In this document: positions 1-10,648 of the stretch, in pieces
How the letters are laid out: the number at the start of each line of letters is the position of its first letter
Position numbering within the stretch: the stretch's first letter is position 1
DNA from: an uncultured Saprospiraceae bacterium
GTDB lineage: Bacteria; Bacteroidota; Bacteroidia; Chitinophagales; Saprospiraceae
Reading direction: 5' to 3'
Assembly: GCA_938018185.1 (NCBI GenBank)
Contig: CALIIW010000053.1
Location: 1-47,281 of the forward strand
DNA: 47,281 nucleotides
The notes under the pieces: generated by a model
What the model was told of the DNA's origin: nothing
The model's database searches: none
Seen by the model: only the letters and a program-made list of their open reading frames with translations
Made by a program: the position numbers and the translations under genes

Positions 1-1400
1 CTTGGACAAGCTACCTATACTGATTCCATCTCTGTTGATGATCCTTGTATCGGAGCTTCTATTATTACCAGAACTTGGTTCTTGAGTGATGACTGTGGAA
101 ATGAAACTACACATATTCAAACCATTACTTTAGAAGATATTGTCGCGCCGACTTTTGATCTACCAGAAGACATTACTATACAATGTACTGATGATGCTTT
201 GGATTTGGATCTTGTGGGCGATGCAGAAAATGAAGATGATAATTGCGATCATTCTCTTGGGCAAGCTACTTACGAAGATGTTGTCTCTGCTGATGATCCT
301 TGTATTGGGGCTTCTATTATTACTAGAACTTGGTCACTTGGTGATGACTGTGGCAATGAAACTGTTCTTGTGCAAACCATCACACTTATTGATACCGTTC
401 CACCTATTTTTGATGTGCCTGCTGATATCACTATTGAATGTACCCAAGATCCTTTAGACCTAGATCTTGTTGGTGATGCACTTAATGAGTTTGACAATTG
501 CGACCACTCGCTTGGGCAAGCTACTTATACTGATGTGGTTTCTGCGGATGACCCTTGTGTTGGTGCTTCAGTTATTACCAGAACTTGGTTCTTAAGTGAT
601 GATTGTGGCAATGAAACTGTTCACGTACAAACGATAACCTTAGAAGACATTGTCGCGCCTACTTTTGATGCACCTGAAGATATTACAATAGATTGTACAC
701 AAGACCCATTTGACTTAACAATAGTTGGGGATGCACTTAATGAATTTGACAATTGTGATTCTTCTCTTGGGCAAGCTACTTATACCGATGTAGCTATTGC
801 CGATGATCCATGTATCGGTGCAAGTGTTATCACAAGAACTTGGTCACTAGACGATAATTGCGGAAATGTAACTGAATTTATTCAAACAATAACATTACAG
901 GATACCCAAGCGCCAAGTTTTGTTGCTCCAGAAGATGTAAGCATCGATTGTGCAGAAGATTATACTGACTTAACAATTACTGGAGATGCAACCGGCCTTG
1001 TTGATAATTGTGATACAACTGTTATTATTGCACTTCATTCTGACCAGATCGATGCCAATGATCCTTGTGCCATTACAATTACCAGAACATGGGTGGTAGA
1101 AGACAACTGTGGCAATTCTGATTCAAAGATTCAAACCATCACTTTAATTGACGATGCTGCTCCTGTTTTTAACACGATAGTAGAAGACTTGACCTTAAAT
1201 TGTGAAGAAATTCCAGAAGCACCTGAAATGGAAACAGAAGATAATTGTAGCGATGTTACTTTACAATTTGATGAAATTATTGAAGATGGTATTTGTGAAA
1301 ATATTTATACAATAATAAGAACTTGGACAGCTACAGATGAATGTGGAAACTCTAATGTACTTACCCAAAGTATTGATATGAAAGATTGCGATCCGCCGTT
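1..1400 (+). repeat. HYR-like 255-bp tandem repeats in the adhesin gene
   Basis: Units begin at 1, 256, 511, 766 and 1021, spaced exactly 255 bp (85 residues); a shorter diverged unit begins at 1261. Each of the first four opens with LGQATY, then DDPC, ITRTW, D(D/N)CGN, IQTITL, AP.F..PEDI, C and DNCD. The TW...D.CGN.....QTI...D..AP pattern is that of HYR/Ig-like repeats of Bacteroidota surface proteins. There are four cysteines per unit. The array continues to the left edge, so more copies may lie outside. Confidence 0.85.
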
Positions 1401-4400
1401 AGAAATCTCATTAGATACAGATGATTCTATTTGCGAGGAAGCTTTTGTTAGCCTTACTTCTATCCTTGGTGACGGGTTCGACAATCCGTATTACCAATGG
1501 CAGTATAGTTCTGATAAAATAACTTGGATTAATATTCCTAATGCAAACAGTCCAATTTTGGAATTTAATGCGGACATTAATGATGAAGGATGGTATAGAC
1601 TTGTTATTGGAAGTGATGCGAGCACAATTGAAAATACGGATTGTAATGTAATTTCAGATGAACTTTATTTAGATGTTAGACCACATTCACCATTAGTAGA
1701 ACAAGATATCTCTATCTGTCTTGGAGCATCTTACGAAATAAACGGAAATTCTTATACTACCCCTGGAAATTATGTAGACACCTTGGTGGCAGATAATGGT
1801 TGTGACAGCATCGTTTTGACAACTGTTGTAGTAGAACCAATTTTGCAATCTGATCAAAGTTTTAATATCTGTGAAGGTGACATAATTACCGTTGGTGATT
1901 CGAATTATACGGAGGAAGGAACTTATTCTGACATTCTAGTTACAGCTGATGGTTGTGATAGTTTGGTTATTACAGAAATTATATTCAAGCCACCTTATAA
2001 TACTGATCTCCCATTCACAATTTGTGAGGGAGCTAGCATAACATATGAAGGCGTTGAATATGACCAGGCTGGTAACTATATAGTAAACTTAGTTGCCTCA
2101 GATGGTTGTGACAGTATTATTCATATTGACTTAGCTGTTGAACCTTTGATCCTATTTGACCAATCATTTGTCGTATGCCCTGGCACTGAAATTACTGTTG
2201 GAAATATAATCTATGATCAAGCAGGAACTTACAATGACACATTAGTTACTCCTGACGGCTGCGATAGTTTAGTCATTACTCAAATTGCTCTTATTCCTTC
2301 TGTTTTCACAAATATAAATGAATCTATTTGTATTGGGGGTTCAACATTGATTAACGGAAATATCTATGACGACGCAGGAATTTATTACGACAGTTTATTA
2401 ACAGCAGATGGTTGTGATTCTATTTTAATCATTGAAATTAATTTAGAAGATCAGATATTAACCAACCAAACAGAATCATTATGTCCTGGTGGTAGTATCA
2501 TGATCAATGGGACTGTCTATACGGATGCAGGTATAATTTTCGACACACTATCAACGGTAGATGGTTGCGATTCCATTGTGATTACTGATCTAATTTTAAC
2601 TCCGCTTATTACCACTGAAATTAATGAATCTATATGTGTTGGTGGTCAAATCCAAATTGGAAACAATACTTATGATCAAGCTGGCCAGTACATAGACTCT
2701 CTAGTTACTGCTCAAGGTTGTGATAGTATTGTCTACATTGATATCTTAATGGAACCACTTATTATTACCAATCAAGATCTTTACACTTGCCCTGGTAGTT
2801 TTGTTACTATTAATGGCAATGTCTATGATCAAGAAGGGACTTATTATGATACGCTTACAACTGCTGACGGTTGTGATTCTGTTATGGTCTCTGAATTAAT
2901 ATTCACTCCACTTATTACCACTGAAATTAATGAATCAATTTGTGTGGGTGGTCAAATATTAATTGGTGGAAATGTTTACGATCAAGAAGGTCAATATACT
3001 GACTCTTTAGTTACTGCTCAAGGTTGTGATAGTATTGTTTACATCGACATCCTAATGGAACCTCTTATTATTACGAATCAAGATCTTTACACTTGTCCTG
3101 GTAGTTTTGTTACTGTCAATGGCAATATCTATGATCAAGAAGGGACTTATTATGATACGCTTACAACTGCTGACGGTTGTGATTCTGTTATGGTTTCTGA
3201 ATTAATATTCACTCCGCTTATTACCACTGAAATCAATGAATCAATTTGCGTTGGAGGTCAAATATTAATCGGTGGAAATGTTTACAATCAAGAAGGTCAA
3301 TATACTGACTCTTTAGTTACTGCTCAAGGTTGTGATAGTATTGTTTACATTGATATCCAAATGGATCCTCTTATCATTACTAATCAAACCTTGACAACTT
3401 GTGTTGGCGGATCTGTTACTGTCAATGGAAATATATACGATCAAGAAGGGACATACTACGATACTTTAACCACTACCAATGGTTGTGATTCAGTTATAGT
3501 ATCTACTCTCAACTTTGATGATATTATCTCAACCCAAATTCAAGAATCAATTTGTATCGGTGGAGAAATAATTATTGGTGGAAACGTCTATGATCAGGAA
3601 GGTTCTTTCATTGACTCTCTTATCACTTCTCAAGGCTGTGATAGTTTGGTATTTATCGAAATCGAATTCGATCCGGAAATTATAACACCTCAAACACTTA
3701 CTACTTGTGTCGGTGGTTCTGTTTCCGTTAACGGAAATATCTATGATCAAGAAGGGACTTATTATGACACCTTAACAACTTCACTTGGTTGTGATTCTAT
3801 AATTATTACAACTTTGAACTTTGACGATGTCATCTCTACTTATATTGAAGAATCTGTCTGTATCGGTGGAGAAATAATTATTGGTGGAAACGTCTATGAC
3901 CAAGAAGGTTCTTTCGTTGACTCTCTTATCACTTCTCAAGGCTGTGATAGTTTGGTATTTATTGAAATCGAATTTGACCCGGAAATTATCACACCTCAAA
4001 CACTTACTACCTGTGTCGGTGGTTCTGTTTCTTTTAACGGAAATGTCTATGATCAAGAAGGGACTTATTATGATACCTTAACAACTTCACTTGGTTGTGA
4101 TTCTATAATCATTACAACGCTGAATTTTGACGATGTCATCTCTACTTATATTGAAGAATCTGTCTGCATAGGTGGAGAAATAATTATTGGTGGAAATGTC
4201 TATGATCAAGAAGGTTCTTTTGTTGACTCTCTTCTTACTTCTCAAGGTTGTGATAGTTTGGTATTTATTGAAATCGAATTCGATCCTGAAATTATGGTTG
4301 AGCAAGAATTTAGTTTATGTATTGGTGGATCTATTACAATTAATGGAAATACTTATGAGCAAGCCGGTACATACTATGACACATTGACTACATCTTTGGG

Positions 4401-6420
4401 ATGTGACTCCATTGTTCAAAGTGTCATTGAATTTGATGACTCCATTGAAACAGAACTTGAGTTTGAAATTTGCGCAGGAGGAACAATAGAAGTTGAAGGA
4501 ATGTCTTATACCATACCAGGTATTTATTACGATACATTACTTACTTCAGAAGGTTGTGATTCTGTATTAATAATAGAACTGACAAATACAACAGCAATAA
4601 CTGTTGACATGGATTTGAGTTTATGTGAAGGAGATTCAATTCTTATTTCTGGAAACTGGGAAATAGAAGAAGGTGTTTATGCTGACACATTATCAAATAG
4701 TGATGGATGCGACAGTATAAATGTTTACAACTTAACATTTATAGAAAAGTACGAAGATTACTTCTTTATCACAATGTGCGACGGAGACTCCGTAACAATT
4801 GGCGAGGAGGTTTTCTATGATGATGGAAACTATCAGATTGATCTAGTATCAACAAATGAATGTGATAGTATTATCTATTTAGAAATAATAACCTTTGAAT
4901 TTGTCAGAGATACCATTGAATATACTATTTGTGAAGGAGATAGTGTAGATATAAATGGACAGATTATAACAAGTCCAATCGAAATTGAAGAAATTATTTT
5001 AAATGAATTTGGCTGTGACACAACAATCATTCATCAAGTTTATACTAATCCTTCTTACATAGAATTTGACACAATAAATCTTTGCGAAGGAGACGTAATC
5101 ACAATAGGCAACCAAACTATTACTGAGGAGGGTACTTATCTAGAAGATTACAATACCGTAGAAGGTTGCGATAGTCTTATTTATACAACTATAATTTATG
5201 GCAATATAGTTTCAGTAGATGAATTTTATACCCTATGCTTAGGAGATTCCGTTTTGGTCAATGGCGAATATGTCTATGATACAGAATCTATAGAATGGTC
5301 AGTGATAGGAGATGGCAATTGTGATACTTTGTTCCAAGCAATAGTTGTTGCTTATGGCACAAATGAATATTATGAAAATTATTCTTTTTGCGAAGGAGAT
5401 TCTGTTATGATCAATGGCAACTACTATTATAATGCGCAATTTTTCACAGAAGAATACTCAGATGTAAACGGATGTGATAGTATCATTAATTATGACATTT
5501 CTGTAATCCCAGAAAGTTATAGTGATCAACTCTATACTATATGCGAAGGAGATAGTATATTAATTTTGGGTGAATATATTTCAGAACCTCAAATTTTACA
5601 TGATACTACTGTCAACTATTTGGGTTGTGATTCTATTATTACAATTGAAGTTCTTCTAGAACCTAAGGTTGAAATTTTAGGAAACTTTTATGAAATATGC
5701 GAAGGAGATTCAATTGAAATTTCGGTAACAGGCGCTACAAATATTATGTGGACGCCTCACCCAGATCTATCTTGTTTAGATTGCCCTAGCCAATTAGTTG
5801 CTCCATCTGTTACAACCACGTATACTGCTACTGCAGAAAGTTGTCTTGGCGAAATGGTTACAGCACAAGTTACCGTTACGGTTAGACCAAATCTGTACAT
5901 CGATATAGAACCTAGTATTGAACTTTTAAAAGGAGACTCTGCTATATTAGACGCTTGGACCAATGCACCTGAGTCAATTATGTACTGGGAGGATTGGGAA
6001 GGAAATATATTATGTAGTGAATGTTCTTCCGTAGTTATAAAACCTGAGTTATCACTTCCATATACGGTCCATGTTATTGACCAATTTGGTTGTGAAGCAT
6101 CAGAACAAATTCAAGTAAGACTTAGAACTAAATGTGAAGAAGGTAAGATAGATCTTCCAAATATGATTACTCCAAATGATGATGGTGTAAATGATGATCT
6201 TGAAATTAGATATTCTGGAGTAGAGAAGATTGCCCTATTGCGTATCTATAATCGTTGGGGAGAACTAGTCTTCGAGACCAGAAGTGTTGATGATGAAAGA
6301 TGGGATGGTACATTCAGGGGGAAACAATTAAACCCCGGAGTCTATGTGTATTATCTTGATGTTATATGTTTAAACGGACTCCATTTTGAGAAAAAAGGTA
6401 ACGTAACCATTATCAGGTAA
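1..6420 (+). CDS. Giant T9SS-exported adhesin, 5'-truncated by the window
   Basis: The reading frame is open from base 1, so the first in-frame TTG at 82 is not the real start; at least 2139 residues are present. Order: five and a half HYR-like repeats of 85 residues (1-1400), an Ig/PKD-like segment (about 1400-1680), 26 repeats of 51 residues (1687-5664), two further Ig-like segments, and a C-terminal gliding-motility (type B, CHU_C) sorting domain from about 6151, with the signature MITPNDDGVND followed by YNRWGELVF and an N-P-G-V-Y-V-Y-Y strand. This domain family directs export through the type IX secretion system and surface attachment. Each repeat keeps paired cysteines, which suggests a disulfide-stapled extracellular rod. 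A PorP/SprF-like gene follows 297 bp downstream, as in sprB-sprF type loci. The role as adhesin or gliding/attachment fibre is inference; the sorting domain is clear. Confidence 0.93.
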   Translation, partial: LGQATYTDSISVDDPCIGASIITRTWFLSDDCGNETTHIQTITLEDIVAPTFDLPEDITIQCTDDALDLDLVGDAENEDDNCDHSLGQATYEDVVSADDPCIGASIITRTWSLGDDCGNETVLVQTITLIDTVPPIFDVPADITIECTQDPLDLDLVGDALNEFDNCDHSLGQATYTDVVSADDPCVGASVITRTWFLSDDCGNETVHVQTITLEDIVAPTFDAPEDITIDCTQDPFDLTIVGDALNEFDNCDSSLGQATYTDVAIADDPCIGASVITRTWSLDDNCGNVTEFIQTITLQDTQAPSFVAPEDVSIDCAEDYTDLTITGDATGLVDNCDTTVIIALHSDQIDANDPCAITITRTWVVEDNCGNSDSKIQTITLIDDAAPVFNTIVEDLTLNCEEIPEAPEMETEDNCSDVTLQFDEIIEDGICENIYTIIRTWTATDECGNSNVLTQSIDMKDCDPPLEISLDTDDSICEEAFVSLTSILGDGFDNPYYQWQYSSDKITWINIPNANSPILEFNADINDEGWYRLVIGSDASTIENTDCNVISDELYLDVRPHSPLVEQDISICLGASYEINGNSYTTPGNYVDTLVADNGCDSIVLTTVVVEPILQSDQSFNICEGDIITVGDSNYTEEGTYSDILVTADGCDSLVITEIIFKPPYNTDLPFTICEGASITYEGVEYDQAGNYIVNLVASDGCDSIIHIDLAVEPLILFDQSFVVCPGTEITVGNIIYDQAGTYNDTLVTPDGCDSLVITQIALIPSVFTNINESICIGGSTLINGNIYDDAGIYYDSLLTADGCDSILIIEINLEDQILTNQTESLCPGGSIMINGTVYTDAGIIFDTLSTVDGCDSIVITDLILTPLITTEINESICVGGQIQIGNNTYDQAGQYIDSLVTAQGCDSIVYIDILMEPLIITNQDLYTCPGSFVTINGNVYDQEGTYYDTLTTADGCDSVMVSELIFTPLITTEINESICVGGQILIGGNVYDQEGQYTDSLVTAQGCDSIVYIDILMEPLIITNQDLYTCPGSFVTVNGNIYDQEGTYYDTLTTADGCDSVMVSELIFTPLITTEINESICVGGQILIGGNVYNQEGQYTDSLVTAQGCDSIVYIDIQMDPLIITNQTLTTCVGGSVTVNGNIYDQEGTYYDTLTTTNGCDSVIVSTLNFDDIISTQIQESICIGGEIIIGGNVYDQEGSFIDSLITSQGCDSLVFIEIEFDPEIITPQTLTTCVGGSVSVNGNIYDQEGTYYDTLTTSLGCDSIIITTLNFDDVISTYIEESVCIGGEIIIGGNVYDQEGSFVDSLITSQGCDSLVFIEIEFDPEIITPQTLTTCVGGSVSFNGNVYDQEGTYYDTLTTSLGCDSIIITTLNFDDVISTYIEESVCIGGEIIIGGNVYDQEGSFVDSLLTSQGCDSLVFIEIEFDPEIMVEQEFSLCIGGSITINGNTYEQAGTYYDTLTTSLGCDSIVQSVIEFDDSIETELEFEICAGGTIEVEGMSYTIPGIYYDTLLTSEGCDSVLIIELTNTTAITVDMDLSLCEGDSILISGNWEIEEGVYADTLSNSDGCDSINVYNLTFIEKYEDYFFITMCDGDSVTIGEEVFYDDGNYQIDLVSTNECDSIIYLEIITFEFVRDTIEYTICEGDSVDINGQIITSPIEIEEIILNEFGCDTTIIHQVYTNPSYIEFDTINLCEGDVITIGNQTITEEGTYLEDYNTVEGCDSLIYTTIIYGNIVSVDEFYTLCLGDSVLVNGEYVYDTESIEWSVIGDGNCDTLFQAIVVAYGTNEYYENYSFCEGDSVMINGNYYYNAQFFTEEYSDVNGCDSIINYDISVIPESYSDQLYTICEGDSILILGEYISEPQILHDTTVNYLGCDSIITIEVLLEPKVEILGNFYEICEGDSIEISVTGATNIMWTPHPDLSCLDCPSQLVAPSVTTTYTATAESCLGEMVTAQVTVTVRPNLYIDIEPSIELLKGDSAILDAWTNAPESIMYWEDWEGNILCSECSSVVIKPELSLPYTVHVIDQFGCEASEQIQVRLRTKCEEGKIDLPNMITPNDDGVNDDLEIRYSGVEKIALLRIYNRWGELVFETRSVDDERWDGTFRGKQLNPGVYVYYLDVICLNGLHFEKKGNVTIIR
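1687..5664 (+). repeat. 26 tandem 153-bp (51-residue) cysteine-pair repeats
   Basis: Twenty-six units of exactly 153 bp run without any insertion or deletion. Consensus features per unit: Cys at position 11 in an (I/L)C.GG or CEGDS context, an NGN.Y segment near position 20, G.Y.D(T/S)L near 28-33, and GCDS with Cys at position 39. I checked each translated unit and both cysteines are kept in all 26. Units 7-17 alternate between two subtypes, giving a 306-bp higher-order period in the DNA (for example the ITTEINES segment at 2605, 2911 and 3217). Later units (18-26) are more diverged and drift toward CEGDS. Similar GCDS repeats are familiar in Bacteroidota T9SS cargo, but no function is established that I know of. 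Confidence 0.92.
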
Positions 6421-6717
6421 TTTATTTTCAACAATAGATTATCACAATTGCTGCCCACAACCAAATGTTATTGAAAATTTTTCATAGTGTCAATTAATTT
6501 GTCATTATGAAAAACAAGTGACGAAAATCTTGAAATAGGTTAATATCCTATTGCGAAAATTACCCTAAGTGCGGTATTGATAAGAATAGTAAATTAGTAG
6601 AAATTGTACTTGTATTCAAAAAACAAATGAATAAAGTTTCACTTCTAAAAAAGGCATCTGCCTTGTGATATACTTTCTTGATCAAGCACTGATATTTTTT
6701 AAAATTAAACTAATTGA
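6421..6717. other. Intergenic gap, adhesin to porP/sprF-like gene
   Basis: AT-rich, 297 bp, with no open frame of note and no strong hairpin. I saw no clear TAnnTTTG promoter element. The two flanking genes could be co-transcribed, but this is not shown. Confidence 0.4.
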
Positions 6718-7794
6718 ATGTTTAAAATATCATCTGCTAAAGGACAGCTTTTTTTATTTCTTCTTATTTTGTTTGTAGGCTTGAGCGACTCAAGGTTGGC
6801 TGCACAAGATATTCACCTTTCTCATATCCATGCTTCACCTACTTATTTAAATCCTGGAATGAACGGTATGTTCAATGATGGATTTTTACGTTTAATAGCT
6901 AATTCTAGAAGTCAATGGGATGCAGTAACTAATGGTTATCAAACGGCCATGATATCCGCAGATTACAAGGCTATGGACAATGGCAATTCTGTTGTCAGTG
7001 CTGGTATACAGTTATATCATGATGTAGCTGGAGATTTAGATTTCACTACTCAACAAGTAGGTTTATCCCTATCCGTAATTAAAGTGCTAGACAGAAAACA
7101 AAGAAACTTAGTTTCAGCTGGTTTTCAAGCATCGCATGTCAGTAATAGAGTTGACTTTAATAAGGCATATACCTTTGATGCTGACCCTTTAGTTTACGAT
7201 TATGGTGTAACTAACAAGATTGGTTATTTTGACTTTTCTTTTGGAGGGACATATTTTCACAAACTTAGAACCTATGGAAACTTTCATCTAGGACTTAGTT
7301 TGGCTCATATCAATATGCCTGACGTTTCTTTTTCTAGCAGATTAGAAGATCAACCAGGTACTTACCAAGTAGACCTAAAAACACTTTATAGAAAATTCAT
7401 CTTTCACGGAGGGGCTGACCTTAGACTTTCTAGATACATGTCAGTTTTGCCTTCTTTTATTTTTATGGATCAAGGACCTCATCAAGAAATTTCCTTAGGT
7501 TCTTTTCTTAAGGTTTGCAAGGATCCATCTTTCAAGAAATCACCATATGCATTCTATATAGGAGCTTGGTTTAGATGGTATGCCGAACATGATATTGTAG
7601 GTACAGATGCTTTAATTGTATCCTTAAGAACAGATATTAAAAGGACTAAAATTGCCTTTTCATTTGACTTAAATCTATCTACATTAAGTGTTGCTTCAAA
7701 AGGACTAGGTGGTCCGGAGCTTTCAATTATTCAGGTAATTCATAGTGACAAGAGAAGATTCAGAAGAGGAAAAGTGAAATGTCCTGCAATGTAA
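6718..7794 (+). CDS. PorP/SprF family T9SS outer-membrane protein
   Basis: A 358-residue protein with an N-terminal signal peptide (hydrophobic FLFLLILFVGL, likely cleavage after AAQ near residue 30). The mature start, DIHLSHIHASPTYLNPGMNG, is the typical opening of the PorP/SprF family: Q/D-x-x-x-S-x-x-x-x-x-P-x-x-x-NP followed by a G. The rest is a run of amphipathic strands expected to form an outer-membrane beta-barrel. In Flavobacterium johnsoniae, SprF is needed for surface delivery of the adhesin SprB and is encoded next to it. Here the gene likewise follows a giant type B cargo gene, so it is probably the dedicated partner of that adhesin. The 297-bp gap before it shows no obvious terminator. 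The start codon is supported by the signal peptide. Confidence 0.88.
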   Translation: MFKISSAKGQLFLFLLILFVGLSDSRLAAQDIHLSHIHASPTYLNPGMNGMFNDGFLRLIANSRSQWDAVTNGYQTAMISADYKAMDNGNSVVSAGIQLYHDVAGDLDFTTQQVGLSLSVIKVLDRKQRNLVSAGFQASHVSNRVDFNKAYTFDADPLVYDYGVTNKIGYFDFSFGGTYFHKLRTYGNFHLGLSLAHINMPDVSFSSRLEDQPGTYQVDLKTLYRKFIFHGGADLRLSRYMSVLPSFIFMDQGPHQEISLGSFLKVCKDPSFKKSPYAFYIGAWFRWYAEHDIVGTDALIVSLRTDIKRTKIAFSFDLNLSTLSVASKGLGGPELSIIQVIHSDKRRFRRGKVKCPAM

Positions 7795-7815
7795 ATAATA
7801 CACATAAACATAAAA

Positions 7816-7849
7816 AAAGAGCTTGTCTATAACTTTAGACAGGCTCTTT
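7816..7849. terminator. Bidirectional rho-independent terminator
   Basis: A 14-bp stem (7816-7829 pairs with 7836-7849, one G-T wobble) with a 6-nt loop, preceded by an A-run and followed by CTTTT. It lies between the convergent porP/sprF-like gene and infB, so it can serve both strands. Confidence 0.85.
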
Positions 7850-7876
7850 CTTTTAAAGATTCTTTAAAAATATTAT

Positions 7877-10648
7877 TTACTTCAAAGTCTGTTTCACTTC
7901 GATGATTTCGTAACACTCGATGACATCTTCTACCTTAATGTCATTGAAATTCTTTATTGCAATACCACACTCCATTCCATTCTTAACGTCCTTGACATCT
8001 TCTTTAAACCTCTTCAGAGAAGACATTTCTCCTTTGACATTTTCCTTGGTTGGATATATGACAATACCATTTCTAACCAATCTAATGTAGTTGTTTCTAG
8101 AAATTTTACCCTCCATAACTTGGCAACCAGCGATGGTACCAACCCTACTGATCTTATAGACTTCTTTGACCTCCACTTGACCCAATATTTTTTCTTCCTT
8201 GGTTGGTTCAAGCAATCCTTCAATTGCGTTTCTGACTTCTTCTATCGCTTCGTAAATAATTGAGTACATCTTAATTTCTACTCCTTCCTTTTCAGCAAGT
8301 TTTCTTGCACCCAAAGATGGCCTAACTTGGAAACCAATAATAATGGCATCCGATGCTGAGGCAAGTAATACATCTGATTCGATGATTTGACCTACAGCTT
8401 TATGTATAACATTTACTTGGATCTGCTCAATTGATTGTTTAATCAATGCATCAGAAAGTGCCTCGATCGAACCATCCACATCACCCTTAACAATAAGATT
8501 AAGTTCTTTAAAGTTTCCAAGAGCCAATCGTCTTCCGATCTCATCTAAACTAATACGCTTACTAGCTCGATTAGATTGCTCTCTTGCTATTTGTGACCGT
8601 TTGGTCGCTATTTGTCTTGCTTCTTGTTCCGTGTCAGTAACCTTAAACTTCTCACCTGCTTGTGGTGCGCCTGTAAGGCCCAATACTAAAACTGGAGCAG
8701 AAGGTCCGGCTGTTTTTACTTTCTTTCCTTTTCCATTAAACATTGCCTTCACCTTTCCAGAGTGCTCCCCTGCAACTATAGAATCGCCAATCTTCAACGT
8801 ACCATTAAGTACAAGCATTTTGGTGACATACCCTCTTCCCTTATCTAGAGAAGCTTCTATAACTGTTCCTACACCATTTCGATTAGGATTTGCTTTAAGC
8901 TCTAGAAGATCAGATTCAAGCAATATTTTTTCTAATAAAGAGTCAATGTTGGTTCCAGCTTTCGCTGAAATATCTTGTGATTGAAATTTGCCACCCCAAT
9001 CTTCAACTAGGATGTTCATTTCAGCTAACTGCCCTTTGATTCGTTCTGGATCAGATCCATCCTTATCAATTTTGTTTATTGCAAAAACCATTGGCACACC
9101 TGCAGCTTGTGCGTGACTAATGGCTTCTTTTGTCTGTGGCATTATCGCGTCATCTGCCGCAATTATAATAACTGCAACATCAGTCACCTTGGCTCCCCTT
9201 GCTCTCATGGCAGTAAAGGCTTCGTGACCAGGAGTATCCAAGAAGGTTACTGTTCGTCCTTCTGCTGTTTTTACCTCATATGCTCCAATGTGTTGTGTAA
9301 TACCACCCGCTTCACCAGAAGCCACATTTTCAGATCTAATATAATCCAAAAGTGACGTCTTTCCATGATCAACGTGACCCATGACAGTTACAATCGGAGA
9401 ACGTGCTACCAAGTCTGCTGGATCATCTTCTATTTCTTCATCTTCTTCGACTTGTTCTTCAGCACTTATAAACTCTATTTCTGTTTCAAATTCATCCGCA
9501 ACTAATTCTATGATCTCCGCATCCAATCTTTGGTTGATAGATACAATGACTCCCAAATTCATACAAGTCATGATCACTTCTGTCACAGGGACATTTAGCA
9601 AACTAGCCAAATCAGATGCAGAGATAAACTCTGTCAACTGCAATACACCTGTTTCTTTTGCTGCTTCTTTTGCTTCTTGTTTTTCGCTTACTTGTTTTCT
9701 ATGTTCTCTTCTTAGCTTCTGTCTCTTCTTCTTACCACCTCCAGAGATCTTAGCCATTGTTGCTTTGATCTTCTCTTCAATTTGCTTCTGAGAAACTTCT
9801 TTCGGGACCTCCGGTCTCCTAGTATTATTTCCGCCTCTATTATTTCCAGGACGATTTCCTTGTCCTCTATTTTGATTTGACTGAGGAAGCTTTCTTCTCT
9901 TTCTTTTACGTTTCTTATTTTCGTTAGAAGAAGCAATAGGCTGACCTTTACTATCAGACTTTTCTTTTCCTTTCTTCTTATCTTTTATTTCTATTTTTCC
10001 GAGAATCTTAAGCCCCCTTAAGTTAGGAGCTTCCCCTTTATGTAGTTCTTGTTGAGGTTTCGCAGTTTTTGCTTTGGGTACATCAGCTGCATTTTCTTTT
10101 GACTCTTCATCCTTTGGAGTTTCTCCTTTTGGCGCTTCAGCCTTTGGAGTTTCCACTTTAGGTGTTTCTACAACAGCCTTCTTGACAGGTTCTTCTTTTT
10201 TCTTGGCAAGCGTTTTCTTAACAGGTTCTTTCTTTTTTTCAGAAAGATCAATTTTTCCAACTACTTTAGGACCTTCCAATTTAGGCCCTTCAACTACTAC
10301 TTCCTCCTTGACTTTCTCAACAGGTTTTTCCACTTCTGGTTCAACAACAGGTTCCGGTTCTGGAATAACTGGTTCGGCTTCAACTTTAGGAAGTGGTGGA
10401 AGAGGAGATTTCTTTTCTGGAACTGGAGGTGCTTCTTTAACAATGCGGGTGCCTATGACCATTTGGTCTGCCTTTTCTCTGATGGCTTTGTTTCCCTGAA
10501 ATTCTTGAAGAAGAAGAGGATACATTTCATCAGTAACTTTTGCAGTTGGCTTAGCTTCTATCTCAAACCCCTTATTCTTAAGGAATTCAGCTATAGTGCC
10601 TAATCCGACATTAAATTCTTTTGCTACCTTGACTAACTTACTTGCCAT
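7877..10648 (-). CDS. infB: Translation initiation factor IF-2
   Basis: A 923-residue GTPase that brings initiator tRNA to the 30S subunit. An IF2_N domain covers about residues 1-50. A long linker follows (about 60-330) rich in Lys, Glu, Pro and Val, then in Arg/Lys/Asn/Gly, with a second IF2_N-like segment near 335-385. The G domain starts near 420 with GHVDHGKT (G1), then DTPGHEAFT (G3) and NKIDK (G4). Domains II to IV follow and end with the usual IF-2 C-terminus ([15 protein letters not shown]). It is the last gene of the rimP-nusA-infB cluster, 242 bp after nusA, a gap that carries a terminator-like hairpin and a possible own promoter. The product assignment is certain; the long charged linker is typical of the phylum. 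Confidence 0.98.
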   Translation of the reverse strand: MASKLVKVAKEFNVGLGTIAEFLKNKGFEIEAKPTAKVTDEMYPLLLQEFQGNKAIREKADQMVIGTRIVKEAPPVPEKKSPLPPLPKVEAEPVIPEPEPVVEPEVEKPVEKVKEEVVVEGPKLEGPKVVGKIDLSEKKKEPVKKTLAKKKEEPVKKAVVETPKVETPKAEAPKGETPKDEESKENAADVPKAKTAKPQQELHKGEAPNLRGLKILGKIEIKDKKKGKEKSDSKGQPIASSNENKKRKRKRRKLPQSNQNRGQGNRPGNNRGGNNTRRPEVPKEVSQKQIEEKIKATMAKISGGGKKKRQKLRREHRKQVSEKQEAKEAAKETGVLQLTEFISASDLASLLNVPVTEVIMTCMNLGVIVSINQRLDAEIIELVADEFETEIEFISAEEQVEEDEEIEDDPADLVARSPIVTVMGHVDHGKTSLLDYIRSENVASGEAGGITQHIGAYEVKTAEGRTVTFLDTPGHEAFTAMRARGAKVTDVAVIIIAADDAIMPQTKEAISHAQAAGVPMVFAINKIDKDGSDPERIKGQLAEMNILVEDWGGKFQSQDISAKAGTNIDSLLEKILLESDLLELKANPNRNGVGTVIEASLDKGRGYVTKMLVLNGTLKIGDSIVAGEHSGKVKAMFNGKGKKVKTAGPSAPVLVLGLTGAPQAGEKFKVTDTEQEARQIATKRSQIAREQSNRASKRISLDEIGRRLALGNFKELNLIVKGDVDGSIEALSDALIKQSIEQIQVNVIHKAVGQIIESDVLLASASDAIIIGFQVRPSLGARKLAEKEGVEIKMYSIIYEAIEEVRNAIEGLLEPTKEEKILGQVEVKEVYKISRVGTIAGCQVMEGKISRNNYIRLVRNGIVIYPTKENVKGEMSSLKRFKEDVKDVKNGMECGIAIKNFNDIKVEDVIECYEIIEVKQTLK

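Noticed and set aside
3547-4305. Minus-strand frames of 67-91 codons across the 51-residue repeat array
   Set aside because: They recur with the repeat period and are antisense shadows of the repetitive coding sequence; no independent coding signal.
1687-5664. CRISPR-like array
   Set aside because: The repeats are coding, have no unique spacers of constant length, and keep an open frame throughout.
10074-10499. Plus-strand 141-codon Ser/Gly/Thr-rich frame inside infB
   Set aside because: It is the antisense of the biased Lys/Glu/Pro/Val linker of IF-2, which produces long open frames by composition.
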